Source of the DNA: Ascaphus truei
Lineage: Eukaryota; Chordata; Amphibia; Anura; Ascaphidae
NCBI GenBank assembly: GCA_036426205.1
Contig: CM071574.1
Coordinates: forward strand, 12,728,373 to 12,792,372
Reading direction: 5' to 3'
DNA length: 64,000 nt
Shown: positions 35,410 through 47,603 of the stretch, piece after piece
Position numbering within the stretch: the first letter of the stretch is position 1
Layout of the letters: the number at the start of each line of letters is the position of its first letter
Notes under the pieces: model-generated
What the model was told of the DNA's origin: nothing
The model's database searches: none
Seen by the model: the letters and a program-made list of their open reading frames with translations, nothing else
Program-made: the position numbers and the translations under genes

Positions 35410-36640
35410 GCTGTGTAATGTGGCAGGCAGAAGCTTATAGGGGTCCATGTTAAAATGGACATGAAGTAAAAGGTGACACTCTGCGCTCATTTGCATATGT
35501 AGTAGGGTTACCCCTTCTTACCTACTGGGGGGGAATTAGCTTCGTCGCTCGGCCGTATTGTGGTTGACGCAGCCACATAGATTGTAACTATGTGTAGTGC
35601 GGCGGCCATCATGGGGTTTGTGCCGCCGGAAGAGGAGGTCCTAGCTAAGCAGGATTTCCTCCGCGGATTGGGGACGGCATGGTGAGTTGAGCTTGAGGCT
35701 GCAGAGAGGAAGGTAGTGTCGAGGGAGCAAGTGAAGCTTCTGGGCTAAGCCAGAACTACTACCCCCTGGCTCCAGGCAGTCCCTTCACCTTAGTAAAGTG
35801 TTTAGGGCCGGCCACAAAGCTAGGGCTCTCCCGTTAGTGAGCGGTAGCAGCGGAGCAGGACCAGAGCCAGGAGAGGAGTTTCTCCGGTGGGAGGTATAAC
35901 CGCATAGCAGCCGGACGTGAGGCATGAGGGGCTGTCGTTTGAGACCCTGCAGCGTGGGACCCTGTCTGGAAATATTCCCTGGTAAAGGCCTTAACCAGGA
36001 AGGTACACGTGCACCACCACAAGGGGGAGGGTAGCGCTGCCCTCAGACATACATTGGGCAAGGGTTGTTTTCCAGACACCGGGTTTAGGTGCCCAAGAAC
36101 CCTCAGTTTTATTGGAGCTAGCTACCCCAGGATTGTTCTTATTGTTATCCCTGTATTTTTGTTATTATTGGCCTGTGTGGTAACACTTGGGCCTACTGTG
36201 GGAGCACAGTAAAGAAGTTATTGTAACCCTGTTGTGATTGTGTTATTTGGGGTATACCATAAATGTATACGTGTTCCTACAGTATGAGGAGTCATCCTGC
36301 TATGCGGGATCCTCATAGGTGGAGGCGCTGCACCATAGAGCGAGAACACCCAGTCACCCCATGAGCAGAGACTCAGGCCTTCTGTAAGTCTAACAGGTAG
36401 CACCAGTGACCGTAATTACCGCTATTTCCCTTAAGGATAGGGAAAGGGTGTATCACATGTAATTTCCCAGAATCCCTGGCTGCAGGGGAAGCACTGTATG
36501 CTGGGAGATAATGGGGTAAAGCAGGGTTGCAGACCTGTCTGAGACATGTGAATGTGCTCACAAGTGATATTTGTTTTTGCTGCACAAAATATGACAAAAA
36601 ATGTCCCAAAACTCATATCACATTTTGCCAAAGCACAAAA
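35410..36640 (-). repeat. Older repeat split by a solo LTR
   Basis: The flanks 35410-35497 and 36456-36640 together match, in reverse complement, the uninterrupted copy at 42105-42300. Shared blocks include ATGAAGTAAAAGGTGACA, TTTCCCAGAATCCCT and GTCTGAGACATGTGAAT. The superfamily is unknown. Confidence 0.75.
35498..36455 (+). mobile_element. Solo LTR, TGTAGCC-related, with empty-site proof
   Basis: Starts TGTAGTAGGGTTACC and ends GGGTGTATCA. Flanking CATA (35494-35497) and CATG (36456-36459) are a 4-bp duplication with one change. The empty site in the paralogous repeat at about 42225 reads, in reverse, TTGCATGTTGTTTCCC. The shared motif TGGAGGCGCTGCACCA is at 36320, then CAGAGACTCAGGCC and ACAGGTAGCACC. 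Several short frames inside it are chance. Confidence 0.85.
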
Positions 36641-37372
36641 GTCAAGAAAAAATATTTAAAAAAAAGTTTGAATACATTCACACATCTCTAGTTGCTACTT
36701 TGCTGTGGCATTAAACAATTAAAGGGTTAGAGATCCGACAAGCTAACTCATATACAGTACTGTACAGTATGTAAAAGTCATTGCATAGCCTCATCTAATT
36801 TGTCAGAGGAAATAACATGTAAGGGTTTACAAATAGTTTGGTGGAAGGTTTACTCATTTTCCCTAACAAATGTTATCAAAGTGCAGAAGGTTATAGATAT
36901 ACAGTGTATATAACTCAAACGTCGGTGGTAGTTTTGGTTTGATTAGTGCTGGGGGAATAATTATATTTCCCTATTAGGAGAACATGTAATACTTTAAATT
37001 TCAGAACCCTGCAGTGACATACAAAAGTGCTAACAATAGCGAAATTAAAGGTTAGATACAACCTTGCTGCTCGCTTCCCACAAATTACAGCAGGAAGGAA
37101 AATACAAATAAAATAGATAGTAAAGTTGAAGTACAGCGGTGAATTAGCCAGCGACATTCCACTCAAGGGGGATTCTACAACCGTAGTCAACAAGTATCTG
37201 TTATCATTAAATTGGAATGTACAAAATAATTTGAAAGCAAAATTAACTATGGAAAATGTATACTTGCCATTGCTGTATGTTTTAAAACAATGACCACAAT
37301 AAAGGGTGATGTAGACACCCAATCTAAAAGGGGTCGTAGAAGGCACAAATGCCAGAAATCCAAAGTATAAGG

Positions 37373-37480
37373 CGGGGGGAGGGGCAACTCCAGTCCTCAA
37401 GGGATACAAACAGGTCAGGTTTTATGGCTATCCCTTCTTTGTACAGGGGTCTCAGTCCTTGGCTGCATATTGACTAACCT
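37373..37480. mobile_element. hAT-type palindromic MITE, partial copy 6
   Basis: GGGGCAACTCCAGTCCTCAAGGG, CAGGTCAGGTTTTATGGCTATCCC and CTCAGTCCTTGGCTG match the left half of the CAGGGGTGGCCAA family. The right half is missing. Confidence 0.6.
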
Positions 37481-37841
37481 TATTATTTCAAGACTTTTAT
37501 CCATACTGAATCTTTTTAGGGACCTTATTACTAACACTATATATTTACTTCTACAACTAACTCCTTAAAATATTACACTGGTCATTTGTGCTTCCAATGT
37601 TTGGAAAAGCACAATGTTTTGGAGGGAAGTTTCCCCTTCCCCAAATGCATATTATTTCCAATTATTGGCTACGAACTGGTCTTTGGTTTCATGTGTGTGT
37701 AGTGTCACAAGCTACATGTGATCTGAGAGTTCCAGAGGAGACCACACTTCCATGAGACTTTGGACACCATCCTTCAGGCAGCATGAAAGCACCATTGATT
37801 GACGCCCCCCAAGAAACATCAGACATTGAGGGTGTGGCTGG

Positions 37842-38305
37842 CAGGCCCGTCCCTAGGCTTACCTCAGATAAGGTTACCTTAGGGTCGGCATGTCCAGGGG
37901 GCAGCCACGCCTGGTGACATTATTTTTCATAGGCGGGAAGCAAGGGGTCTGCAGAGCTTAACCGAGTTGATTTCCTCTTCAGGGAACCCCATGCCTCTAG
38001 AGGTACTTACCTCCGTAGGGGGTGCCAGTATCTCTGCAGTTTAAATGTTCCGTGTCACATGGGCCAATAGTAAGCCGCAAAGGATGACATCATAGCTTCG
38101 TACTGGCACCCAGGCCATTTAAATCCCCTATGGAGGTAAGAACCTCAAGAAGCAGGGATATTCTCTAAAATCAACGCGGTTTAGCTCCGGAGACCCCGTG
38201 CTTCAAACCAAGGGTGGAGGGGGCTTTGGGGGGGAGGGGGAGGAGGGAAAGGTGTGGCCTTAATAGTGCTTGCCTAATGGCAGCACTTAACCTAGGGACA
38301 CGTTA
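37842..38305. mobile_element. Possible DNA transposon with CCGTCCCTAGG ends
   Basis: CAGGCCCGTCCCTAGGCTTACC at the left is roughly mirrored by CTTAACCTAGGGACACG at the right. The interior is GC-rich with a pair of inverted segments: AGGTACTTACCTCCGTAGGGG near 38011 and CCCCTATGGAGGTAAGAACCT near 38125. No target duplication was defined. Confidence 0.4.
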
Positions 38306-38399
38306 GGTGCCAGGGGTGCGGTCCAATGGAGAACAGGGGAATTTAATTCCCCAGTAGTATAGACGGCAAGAGAGGCACATGCAAGAGGCACACGCGAGA

Positions 38400-39180
38400 T
38401 CTATAATCTCGCAGGGTTTATTGGTATGTTTACAAACAAGCAGTTAGGGTATGTGAGAGAGATGTTCATGAGATGATGAAGAGACAGGATCAGAGCAGGA
38501 GTGGAGACAGATATAAGGGAGTAAAATAAAAAGAAAACCATTACAAACTGCAAGAAGTAGTAAGAATGTGTGCAGGAGAGTGTAAATGAAAGAGTGACAG
38601 AGTGAAGCTTAGTACGGGTACCCTGTCTCTATCAAGGTAGAGACCAACTTCCTAAATAGGAAGTTGCGGTACATTAAGTAAGCTCCAGTAGGCACCACCC
38701 CTGTGTCTCTAATTGGACATAGAGCCTGATGACACTACCTTCACCGACTCACTGCACAGCATGTGTGGAGAAAACCCATGATTGCTCCTGGCAAACCTGC
38801 CCTTACCAGGTATTTTGCCAGGAAGAGGATAGAACTATAGCCCCAATACTACCCAGGGCTACAGTGGTATAAAAAATTTTGGGAGGTAATTAGTTATCAT
38901 TTTAGCATTTATATAAAGATATAGAAATAGACATACAGTAGCTAGAGATAGAGTTATTTATTAGAAAACAAAGTGCACTAGCCCCAACAATAGACAGACA
39001 GGACACACATAGTAATAGGGGACTGTCACATCACTGAACAATAGGTACACAATGTTACACACAATAGGAACATTAACTGACTGTAGGAAACTGACAGTGT
39101 CAGAGAAGGCCCAGAATCTGATACAGTAATCCCGTGCCAGAGGTCTAGAGGGTTAATCCATAAGAGACATTATCCTAGGC
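38400..39180. other. Unclassified repeat-like stretch
   Basis: Moderately GC-rich DNA starting around GCAGGGTTTATTGGTATG, with no recognised gene. The TTTATT signal and the adjacent GGAGGTAATTAG block suggest decayed LTR-type material, but no ends could be fixed. Confidence 0.2.
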
Positions 39181-39307
39181 AGATCGAATCTCTGGCTGTA
39201 CCAAGTGTATGCCAATTCGAAGAGGGACTGGCACCAATTTACTCAGAAGAGAACTAAGGGGAGGGCACTGTATATACCCACACATAATAGGTGTAGGCTT
39301 ATGAGTA

Positions 39308-39692
39308 GAGATGGGCGAATTTTGGGGGCAAATTTCGATCCGCAGCGGTTCGGCCAGTTCCATTGATCCTCGGATTTCAGCTGATCAATCTCAAAAAGAA
39401 TAATTCACATTTTGCGGCTTTTTAATTATTTTTACCAATACACTCCATGGATTCCGCAACCGTTCAGCAATCCGTTGGCGGATTCATAAGAATCCGCTAA
39501 CGGTTTGCTGAATCCGCGGATTGGATTATACAAATCCGTAAATGGGTTGCATCCAATGGCAGTTTTTGATGAATCCACCCAGATTAAAATTGACCAAATC
39601 CGTTTGAGGATTTTAACACCGTTTAACTATTTTTGGGGGAAAGATGCTAGAAACTCCGGGAAATAGGCCAATCCGCCCAAATCCATCTTTAC
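39308..39692. mobile_element. GAGATGGGCGA MITE, copy 2
   Basis: Begins GAGATGGGCGAATTT and ends CCATCTTTACTCATG. The segment ATGAGTA before it and TACTCAT after it extend the inverted match. The interior has many AATCCG/CGGATT units and a palindrome around CCGTTGGCGGATTC. It shares GCGGATTGGATT and related blocks with the copy at 16918-17587 but lacks the GC-rich insertion. Confidence 0.6.
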
Positions 39693-41139
39693 TCATGTGG
39701 CTGTCCTAAATAATCATACAAGGCACCTAGGGATTCACACAAAAGTTACCGGGCAGTGATTAAAACATTCTAACTCCTGGCTCAGTGAATACAAAGTCAC
39801 AAAGCAACTAAACAATGTACAGAGAATTGAGCCTTCCCCTACTGAGAATAAATATACTGTATACTAGAAAGGAACAGACTAATGGGAAAGAGAAACTTTT
39901 GTAAATATCATTTGCTCTGTTCCTAATATTTTTTTTAAATAAATTCATATTTTTTTCCCGGTTCATTACAATAAAATGACATCATTATTTTTTTTAATAA
40001 GTGCCGTTCTGACTTTGCCTTGTAATCCCAGGAGGTAACTATCTGGGCCTCTCCCCGTAAGTATAGTTAATTGGTAGTACGTAAGCACGTGTGGGCTGTT
40101 GGTTCTGGGTAAGGTTGTTGTGCAATCACAGCGGTGATTCCATTAGTCCCTATGCTAATCCCAATACCACCCTGGGTCGGCCACATATTACATGTGCAGA
40201 GATTATACAGTGTTAGTTGTACAGTGTGTGAGATCCCTGTTTCAGTCCAACTCATTCTGCTGAGAAGTATGAAGGAGCATCCACACAGGAGTGAATTAGT
40301 ATATGGAGCAGCACTTTAAATGTAACACATTAAAGATGAAGATATACTCAAATGGTACAATATTGCTTTCGCTTATACTTTTCCAAGTTAAACCTCAACA
40401 AAAAATGAATTATCAGATCCTCCTCTTGTTTTTGATTTGAACTATTTGGGGCGGCACATTCCCCTTTTCTGGTCTTATTATGCATCTGTATCAGGAATTA
40501 GTTTGGTTCGGCAGTGAGACGCTTTGTGGTTGCTATTGGAAGAAATAGTTTTCAATTTCATACCTTCACAGGTAAACCACATACCCAAATTCTATCATCT
40601 ATTTTATTTATGGTCTTATTTGACATGCATAGTTTTTTAACTTTACTTGAGCCCAGCTGCATGCAATCAGGATGCCAGGATCCCTACCTTCATCACCCGT
40701 GCTGTACAACTCGGGGAGTATTCCTTTGCTCACTGTTCAGTCTCCAGATAATGAAAAAACAACAGCTCTGTTTGTATCTATACACAAAGACATACTCATT
40801 GGTTTGTTTTTCATCTTAGGAAACCAAATAACCAACTGGTTTATTTTTATCTTGACAGACTTAAGTTATTTCCTTTCCACATGAATAAACTAGTCAACCT
40901 CTAATTATTTGACATAGAATGAAAATAATCTCAGAGAACATATAAATAAGTGGAATTATATACGAAAAGGAAGAGAAAAAGCACGTACCACATAGCTTAA
41001 ATCTGTGTTTAAAATGTATTAATAAAACAAACAAGAATTCTAGATATTCACCCTCACAAGGATGGTTAGAAAAAGCACATGTAGAGATAGTATCTCATAG
41101 TGAGCTGGTACTCAATTAGTTCGGTCATCACAAGGTAAT

Positions 41140-41400
41140 CAACACCAAGTTACAATCATCTGTGATATTCCTGCACAAACGGGATCCTGGAACAGGCAGG
41201 GTGAATCCGGAGAAGAAAAGCATAGACCGGCAGTCAAGTTGTAGTAAAGGTCTCTTACCACGACATTCAAATAGCTGCGAGCTTCCTCCAAGCTTCGCCG
41301 TGAACGCTTGCGTGGTGATGTAACATGCAAACAAAGGGGCAGTCCCAATGTGTTTTGTCATGGATTATATGACATCATCAGGGGTGTGAGTGGCTTAGAA
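41140..41400 (-). repeat. Penelope-associated terminal repeat, minus orientation
   Basis: Contains CAATGTGTTTTGTCATGG and GACATCATCAGGGGTGTG, matching the layout ACGCGTTTCGTAGAA...CTTCTTCAGGG seen beside the GIY-YIG relict at 61180-61210. Element assignment is inferred. Confidence 0.35.
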
Positions 41401-41739
41401 CATGCAATCCTGAAATTGTAATTCATTAATTTAAAAAAAAAAACAGTTTATAGAAAAGACAATAAAAATACACAACAGGTGTGTGCTCTAGTGTGTGCAA
41501 GTCTAGAATACTGTATATACAAATGCAGTGTGGGAATTTGCAATGATAACAAAGATAACAAATATAACAATTGACCAATAATAGTAATAGACGCAGTTAA
41601 TTGTATATAAATCATCGTCATCAAACCACAATTGCGAGAAGCAGATGTACTTAATATAGATGAGGCAGAAGGAGAGCAGACCAACCAATTTTCAGTGTTG
41701 GATTGAAATACACAAAAAGTGTTAGCTATAGTTACTGCA

Positions 41740-41880
41740 GTTAGATCTTCTTGATAAAGTTCCTTTGAACGAAACGCGTTGAAGGTTTGCTGTTGTCCCA
41801 CACCATGAATTATAAATAAAGGACTATTTTTCTGCAAGACCTGTTCCTCCTTACTGCTGTGCGCTGCACACCCTGGCTTT
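41740..41880 (+). repeat. Penelope-associated terminal repeat, plus orientation
   Basis: TTGATAAAGTTCC...GAACGAAACGCGTTGAAGG, followed by AATAAAGGACTATTTTTCTG, is the + orientation counterpart of the ACGCGTTTCG signature. It opposes the fragment at 41140-41400 across about 340 bases. Confidence 0.4.
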
Positions 41881-42104
41881 GGAACTATACCATAAAGGAA
41901 TGGTGGGAGAAACTAAAATATCTTTTTTCTCACCGTCCTTGTGAATTTGCCTATCTAGAGGTTTTTTACAAAGTCCCTGCACTACTTGGCTTGCAATTTC
42001 TTAGTAAAATTATACATTTTTGATCCTAAGTCTTTTTAACTACACATTATATAAGTTATGGTGGGTAAAAAAGTGACAAAAACCCTCCACCGTACAGTAA
42101 ATAA

Positions 42105-42300
42105 AAATATCACTTGTGAGCATATTCACATGTCTCAGACAGATCTGCAATCCTGCTTTTCCCCTTTATCTCCTAGCATGCAATGCTTTCACTGCAGCTA
42201 GGGATTCTGGGAAACAACATGCAATTGAGCACACAATGTCACCTTTTACTTCATATCCATTTTAACATGGAATCCTGTAAGCTTCTGCCTTATTGGGCCA
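42105..42300 (+). repeat. Intact paralogue of the LTR-split repeat
   Basis: An uninterrupted copy of the repeat at 35410-36640, in the opposite orientation. It preserves the empty LTR insertion site at AACAACATGCAATTGAGC. Confidence 0.75.
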
Positions 42301-43355
42301 TAACATGTATTTATTTTTATATTAAGGTAATGTATTGGTACATGTTTTTCTTGTATTTTGAAAGAGTGATATTTGTTTGGTCATCACTCTATAATGCTAA
42401 GGTGTATTTTATTGTAATTACTGTGCATTACTGTGAATTACTGTGCACAATGCTAAATCAAAACCAAAGCTAAACAAACCACCTTTGGAAAAAAACACAA
42501 AGCCAAACCAGTCAATTAATTTAGAACACCAGGCCAAGTGCGCATCTCTTGTTCGTATACACTTATTCCCCTCTACGCCTAAAGTGTTCCTGTGGCTTCC
42601 ACAGTTATTACTATAGCTACACTTTTCTGCAAAAAAATATATTTTCCAATCAAACTTAGTAGCTGCTCATTTATTTAATCTGTTATAAAAAAAAAAACCT
42701 GCTGATTTGTTTTATAAAATAAAAGGTTTGTAAACTCAGGAAATATAAATCCTAAAAAAAACTGTTATTGTTGCTTGATAGCACTATTTAATATGTATAG
42801 TGTGGTCTTTTTGACAATTGCATTAATCCTTTATAAAGTCTTCAGAAGTCCCATCATAGAAGCATGGATGCTGTTTTGATCTATTTATTACTCTTAAGTG
42901 TTCAGAGAACTGTCCCTATTTTCTAATTAACACTTTTATAGATAAAAGGCTATGTATTAAATCAATCTGAATGATGGTTGTTTGTGAATCCCACAAGATA
43001 AGGCAATTTGCATGTTCACTTTGTACTTACAAACTACATCTGCACATCTCCAAAGCAGCTCCTTATAATGTAAACCTTTTGTGAGTGTTTGTAACTTAAA
43101 AGTAAGTTTGGCCTGCTATAGAGGCAGTGCAAATGTTCTAAAGGACTACTTTAACAAACATGATTAAGATACAAATTACTGGGTTGTTATTTTTTGCATT
43201 ATTTACAGTGGAATTTGCAGAACCTATGAAGGACCTTATTATGAAGGGTTGAAAACAATATTAGTTACATCACTCTGGAAGTGCATAGATTTGTGGCAGA
43301 TTCTGTAGGCAACTCCAATAAACATGTGATTTTTCCCCCCCACAGGGTTTTCTAC

Positions 43356-44347
43356 TGTAGCCCCCTGTAAACAGCACAGGCTATACCTATCTTCCTTCTG
43401 CTATGGTAAGTCCTGTTAAGATCGGGCACCAGTAATCATCCTGGGTTTTCCCCCCTTATAGCCCTATCCTGAATGATAGGCGCATGCCTGGACTCTTCTG
43501 CAGGCGTGAGCAAGAGGGGAGGTCCTGTTGACATCACGAGGGGCGGGGCTAGCTCTATATTTAGCAGCCAACTCCGGTGAGTAGTTGTTCTTCGTTCGAG
43601 ATTAGTCAGAGTCTGGAGTTGTCGGTTAGTTATGCCGGGAGTATGCAGTGCCGCTAACAGGCCATGAGTCAAGAAATCCTGCGGATCGGTCCGAGAATTT
43701 GGAGAGAACTACGGTTTCTCCTGCGCAGAGTGCAGGCGAAAGGAGAGCGGAAAGAATCAGCGTCCTTTAGTAGAGCTGATAGAGTTATAGACTTGGTGGA
43801 CCAATGCCCTCACCCCACTGCCAGGGATGATGGGGAGAATCCAAGACCCACCGCGAGGCTAACCTCGGGGGTGGGCCACGGGGTATTGAAGCCCTAGCTC
43901 AGACCATCCTGCCGGAAGAGTGACTTGGAGGGAAGGAGAGGAGAAATAATCTGGGCGTAGGCGAGTGGCGTATAACCCGTCCTGGCTATTGTGTTGCGGC
44001 TGTTGGAAGCCCTTATTGTTGGGATACTGTTGCTTTGTCAAATAAAGAGACTATTCTTCATCCGTAAAGACTTTGTGTGACTTTGAAAGTACTACCCTGG
44101 GACCCAAGGGGTTCTTCTATACCGGTCCTGTCCCATATTCCTGGGAGTATAGAAGATGGAGGCGCTGCACCACTAAGAGATCATGGAGGCTACCACCCCA
44201 GAAGCCCGGTCCTGGCTCCCCCACAACATCGCGTGAAGCTCAGGCCCTCCTGTTCCTCACAGGTACGCACCACACCGCATGTAATCTGCCCTCATGCACC
44301 CTAGACACCACCGTAGAGTCTGGGGGAGGGGGGGAAGCAGGGTTACA
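43356..44347 (+). repeat. 5' LTR
   Basis: Starts TGTAGCCCCCTG and ends GCAGGGTTACA. A GC box GGGGCGGGG (about 43540) and TATA-like CTATATTTAG (about 43553) suggest a start of transcription near 43580. AATAAA is at 44041-44046. The shared 11-base motif TGGAGGCGCTG is at 44157, 190 bases before the LTR end. A 77-codon ATG frame (43664-43897) lies between TATA and AATAAA. Confidence 0.9.
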
Positions 44348-44349
44348 TT

Positions 44350-44368
44350 TGGAGGCGCTGCTGAGATG
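44350..44368 (+). promoter_or_regulatory. PBS-like site after 5' LTR
   Basis: TGGAGGCGCTGCTGAGATG begins two bases after the LTR, the expected position and TGG start of a tRNA primer-binding site. I could not match it to a particular tRNA. Its first 11 bases are identical to the motif inside the LTR at 44157. Confidence 0.5.
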
Positions 44369-44964
44369 ATGTCAGAACAGGACAGGCTTATAGCAAGGCG
44401 GAACAGGCAGAGTGAGATGCACACGCCACGCAAGTGTTGGAGAAGGATGGGCGCAATTGCATATGCCGAGGGTAGTCAGGAGGAGCGTAGACTCTCGCAC
44501 AGTACGCCTTGGGTGCCCATAGGAGGTGGCGTAGTAAGGGTGGATAGTTAGAGCTGACCAAGTCCCTTGAGGCAGGTAGCGAGGCAACTGGGGGGGTCAG
44601 CCTGTTAACAAGTCCAGGGACCATGGCCCAGGGCCCGCGCTATGAGTGGCCAAAAGCAGGAGACGCCCGTACCTAGACAAGAGGTACCATAGCTACCACC
44701 CACACACACGCATCACAGAACAGTTGCATGGTACACATCGAGTATAGTGCATGAAGGAGAGGAATTCCGCTGAGCTTGGGGTACAAGCCATCTCAATTTA
44801 GTGAGAAACAGAATGCAGAGCACACAAGTGACAGTCCGTCAGTGTATTTTAGGTACGAGATACCCGTTAGACATTGAGGATAGGGCACATGGACATTTGG
44901 AGGACTTGTCCAAAATGGCGGCCATCCCCACATGCGCTCCGCGGAGCAAAGACAGTGATCTAAA

Positions 44965-46425
44965 ATGGCGGTTCCCGCCAAGCCTGGAGCAAGCACGGGC
45001 GTGTGCACAGAGACAATCAGGAGAATGTGGCGGGACATGTGTAAGAATTTGGACCCAAACCCGGATTCTTGGCAAGGGGAGCGGAGTGGCGCGAAAGCCG
45101 AAAGCCCACCCACCTGTGTAGTGAATGGTCTGAAAGCCCGGCCACGTCACGCTGACAAGGAAAAGATCCCGCCTCTGGATTCCACCAGAGGGAGGGGGCC
45201 CAAGGAGAGCCAATCAGGAGAGTCCTCCCCCACGAAGGGAGGGACCGGGAACCTGAGCGAAGAGCATCACTTTTGTCTGGCATTCGAGGAGCAAGGAGTT
45301 GGAACACTGAACTGTCTTCACTCTGAGCAAACCATGTCCGAGATGAGTACTTCCATTCACTAAGTACCGGGAGGCCTACTGGTAGTGGAGGTAGCTGAGC
45401 ACGAATATGTTCGGTGTTTGTGTGTGCACTGCGGGATACCGGGCGCGGTACCAAGCACCAAGGCTCGATGCCCTAAATGTGGCACGTTTTACCTTTGGCC
45501 AACCGAGGCGCGGGATTTGTTCGGAACGCCGCGGGGTGCCTCTCCAGGAACTTTGACGGAGGTGGCGGAAGACAAAGAAAAGACTGCCCTGGGTCCCCGT
45601 TATACCATATCGGGAGTAACCAAGGCTCAGCTAGCTATTGAACTAAGCAAGCTGGCAACCAAGACAAGCGCAACCGCAGTGGAGGTGCACAAGCGAGAAC
45701 ATTTTGTACCTATACCCACTTGTCGTATCGCTGAAGAACCAGGTGACTCCCCAGCGGAGGTACCGATCGTGATTTCTTTGGAGGAGGAGATTGGTGTAAC
45801 ATCGGTGGTGATGCGCCTACCGGCGAACCACCCCAAAGGCATCAAAAGAGAGCAGACCAGTCCGGGGACCATCCGACGGCGAACGCTGGTGCGGCCGGAG
45901 GCTCGTACGAGTCCCACCACCGTGGTGACTCCCAGTGCAACGGAGACGGTGGCCGAGATGATCCTAGAGGAGCCCGATGTCATCAAAAAGCAGCGGAGTG
46001 GTAAGGAGACCCCACCACCCCCTTACTCCCGCCAGGCACAGACCGCACTCCCGGTGAACGAGAAAGAGAGGCTTGAGGCCTACTTGTTCGACCGTGTGTC
46101 GGATGTTCCAACGCTGACCCCGGCGGTCCACGACGCACTGCCGGTGCATGACCCCAGGGCGGATGGGGACTCTACAGGCGATTCGGACCACATCGGTTCC
46201 AGTTCCACTACGGAGAAGACAAGTCTGGGAGGGATATTCTCCCCTCAACACATAGCCTCTGTCATGGCCCGGGCTAACCTACAGAATCGAGGCCCCTCCC
46301 GAGAAGCCCAAAGTATGAGGGGGAGTGCCTCTAAGAAAAAGTTAATTGGGCGGGGTGTCACCCGTTTGCTGGACAATGCTCTGGACATTTCCCCAGCCCC
46401 GGCCCATAGCCCCCCTGCCCCATAG
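44965..46425 (+). pseudogene. Gag-like frame, first part, with internal stop
   Basis: Starts at ATG 44965 and is open to a TAA at 45361-45363. The same frame continues without a stop to TAG at 46423-46425. Just after the internal stop it shows a CxxC...CxxC zinc-ribbon-like pattern (codons within 45421-45480; 12 residues between the pairs). Further on is PPPPYS (46012-46029), matching the PPxY late-domain motif that recruits NEDD4-type ligases in retroviral Gag proteins (family knowledge). The rest is rich in Pro, Thr, Ser and Glu and looks disordered. No CCHC knuckle or major homology region was recognised, so the Gag label rests on position, the late-domain motif and lack of enzymes. Disrupted, therefore a pseudogene. 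The antisense frames over it are shadows. Confidence 0.6.
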
Positions 46426-47440
46426 CCCCCCTGCCCCGGCCATTGCCCCTGCCCCGTCACATGTGGTGCCACCGGGACCTACCAGGGATAACTTATGTAA
46501 AATCCCCAAATACTCCAAGGACTTGCGGGACTGGGAGTTGAGTGAAGAAGGGTCGGAGGGGGAGATACTGTATTCAAGTGTTATACCTGTACCTAACCCT
46601 GTGCCGTTTTCTTCTGCAGCTGGAGGGAGGGACCGTGGGTCTCACACTCAAGTAGAGACTGGGTCCACTAGTAATGTGGTGCACAAAATGAACCCCACTA
46701 GGTATTATAATGCCAAGGGAAGGAGAGATTGCTCGCGATCTACTGATGCGGGTACATCCGGTGTATCATCACAGGTAGAGTCTGATGTAGAACGCACTAG
46801 TCAGGCCGCCGAGTACGGGCACCGCGACAAATGGTGGGCACCGTTGTTCACCGGATACCACGAAGGGATGGACCGTACGCGGTTCTTGTTGATTAAGAAC
46901 GATGTGGTAGATCATTGGTGGGCGGCTGGTTCTTTCACTCCGCAGGAGATGGAGGATGAGTTAGATCACCGGTTTAGGGAGATAGAACAGAAACGTATTG
47001 TACCTCAAGGCCCCAGTATATTGTATAACGAGGTAGCTTCAGAGGAGCCTGTATTTTGGGTACTGCCGAGCAGGGCAGGGCACCGCACCCTTACCAAGCT
47101 AAGTCGAGCTGACCGGGCCATAGTCGCTAGATAACGGCAGTCACACGGGTATGAATATCCCTACGTGCCGGAGCCCATCATGAGAGAGATTGAAGAGAAC
47201 CGAGACAGTTGGCTTAGGGATGCAGTCCATGAGTACCTTCGGACCAAGTTCGGTCGGGTGGGGTATCACAATGAGGATAAGATTAGTGAGCTAGTATGCA
47301 TATGCAGCATCGGTAGGTGTATTTACATGCACAGTGTTACATATAGGCCTGAGCATGGGCCGGTTCAGTCGTTCGCTGTGACTGTCACTGCTCATAATGG
47401 ACAATGGGTAAGAAAGCCTGATCCAAGGCATTATCTGTAG
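46346..47440 (+). pseudogene. Gag-like frame, second part, with internal stop
   Basis: Continuation of the gag-like frame in the +1 register. It is open from 46346, has one TAA at 47132-47134, then continues in the same register to a TAG stop at 47438-47440. The region near 46830-46990 has several Trp residues (KWW, HWW) and charged helices; the last part (47165-47440) is a compact, Cys-containing segment. No catalytic motif is visible. Without the 16-bp duplication and counting the two stops as sense positions, the ancestral frame would span 820 codons from 44965 to 47440. It is not recognised as a known Gag, Env or host domain. Confidence 0.55.
46405..46436 (+). repeat. 16-bp tandem duplication that breaks the frame
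   Basis: CATAGCCCCCCTGCCC is present twice in tandem (46405-46420 and 46421-46436). Sixteen bases shift the reading frame by one. This is exactly the offset between the upstream frame and the frame that continues from 46346 to 47134. The terminating TAG lies in the second unit. Confidence 0.8.
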
Positions 47441-47603
47441 GGTTCTCCATGACGGGAGTACCTGGGTGTACTTGTATTAAACTATCTCATTATGCATGTA
47501 TTATGACAATGTTATGTGTGCTGTTTCTCAGGTGGTTCGCCGCAGGATGGTTCTGCTAAAGATAGGTCCAAGTGGGGACCATTGGATTCCACCATAGGGA
47601 GAG

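Noticed and set aside
36915..37409. 164-codon minus-strand frame, the longest outside the LTR element
   Set aside because: Its first codons lie in a partial MITE; the rest is a hydrophobic, Phe/Tyr/Leu-rich translation of AT-rich DNA with no motif or splice structure. Probably chance.
45017..45454. 145-codon minus frame inside the LTR element
   Set aside because: Antisense shadow of the gag-like frame.
46346..46425. Programmed ribosomal frameshift between the two gag-like frames
   Set aside because: A 16-bp tandem duplication at 46405-46436 explains the shift fully, and the needed register is +1 rather than the usual retroviral -1.
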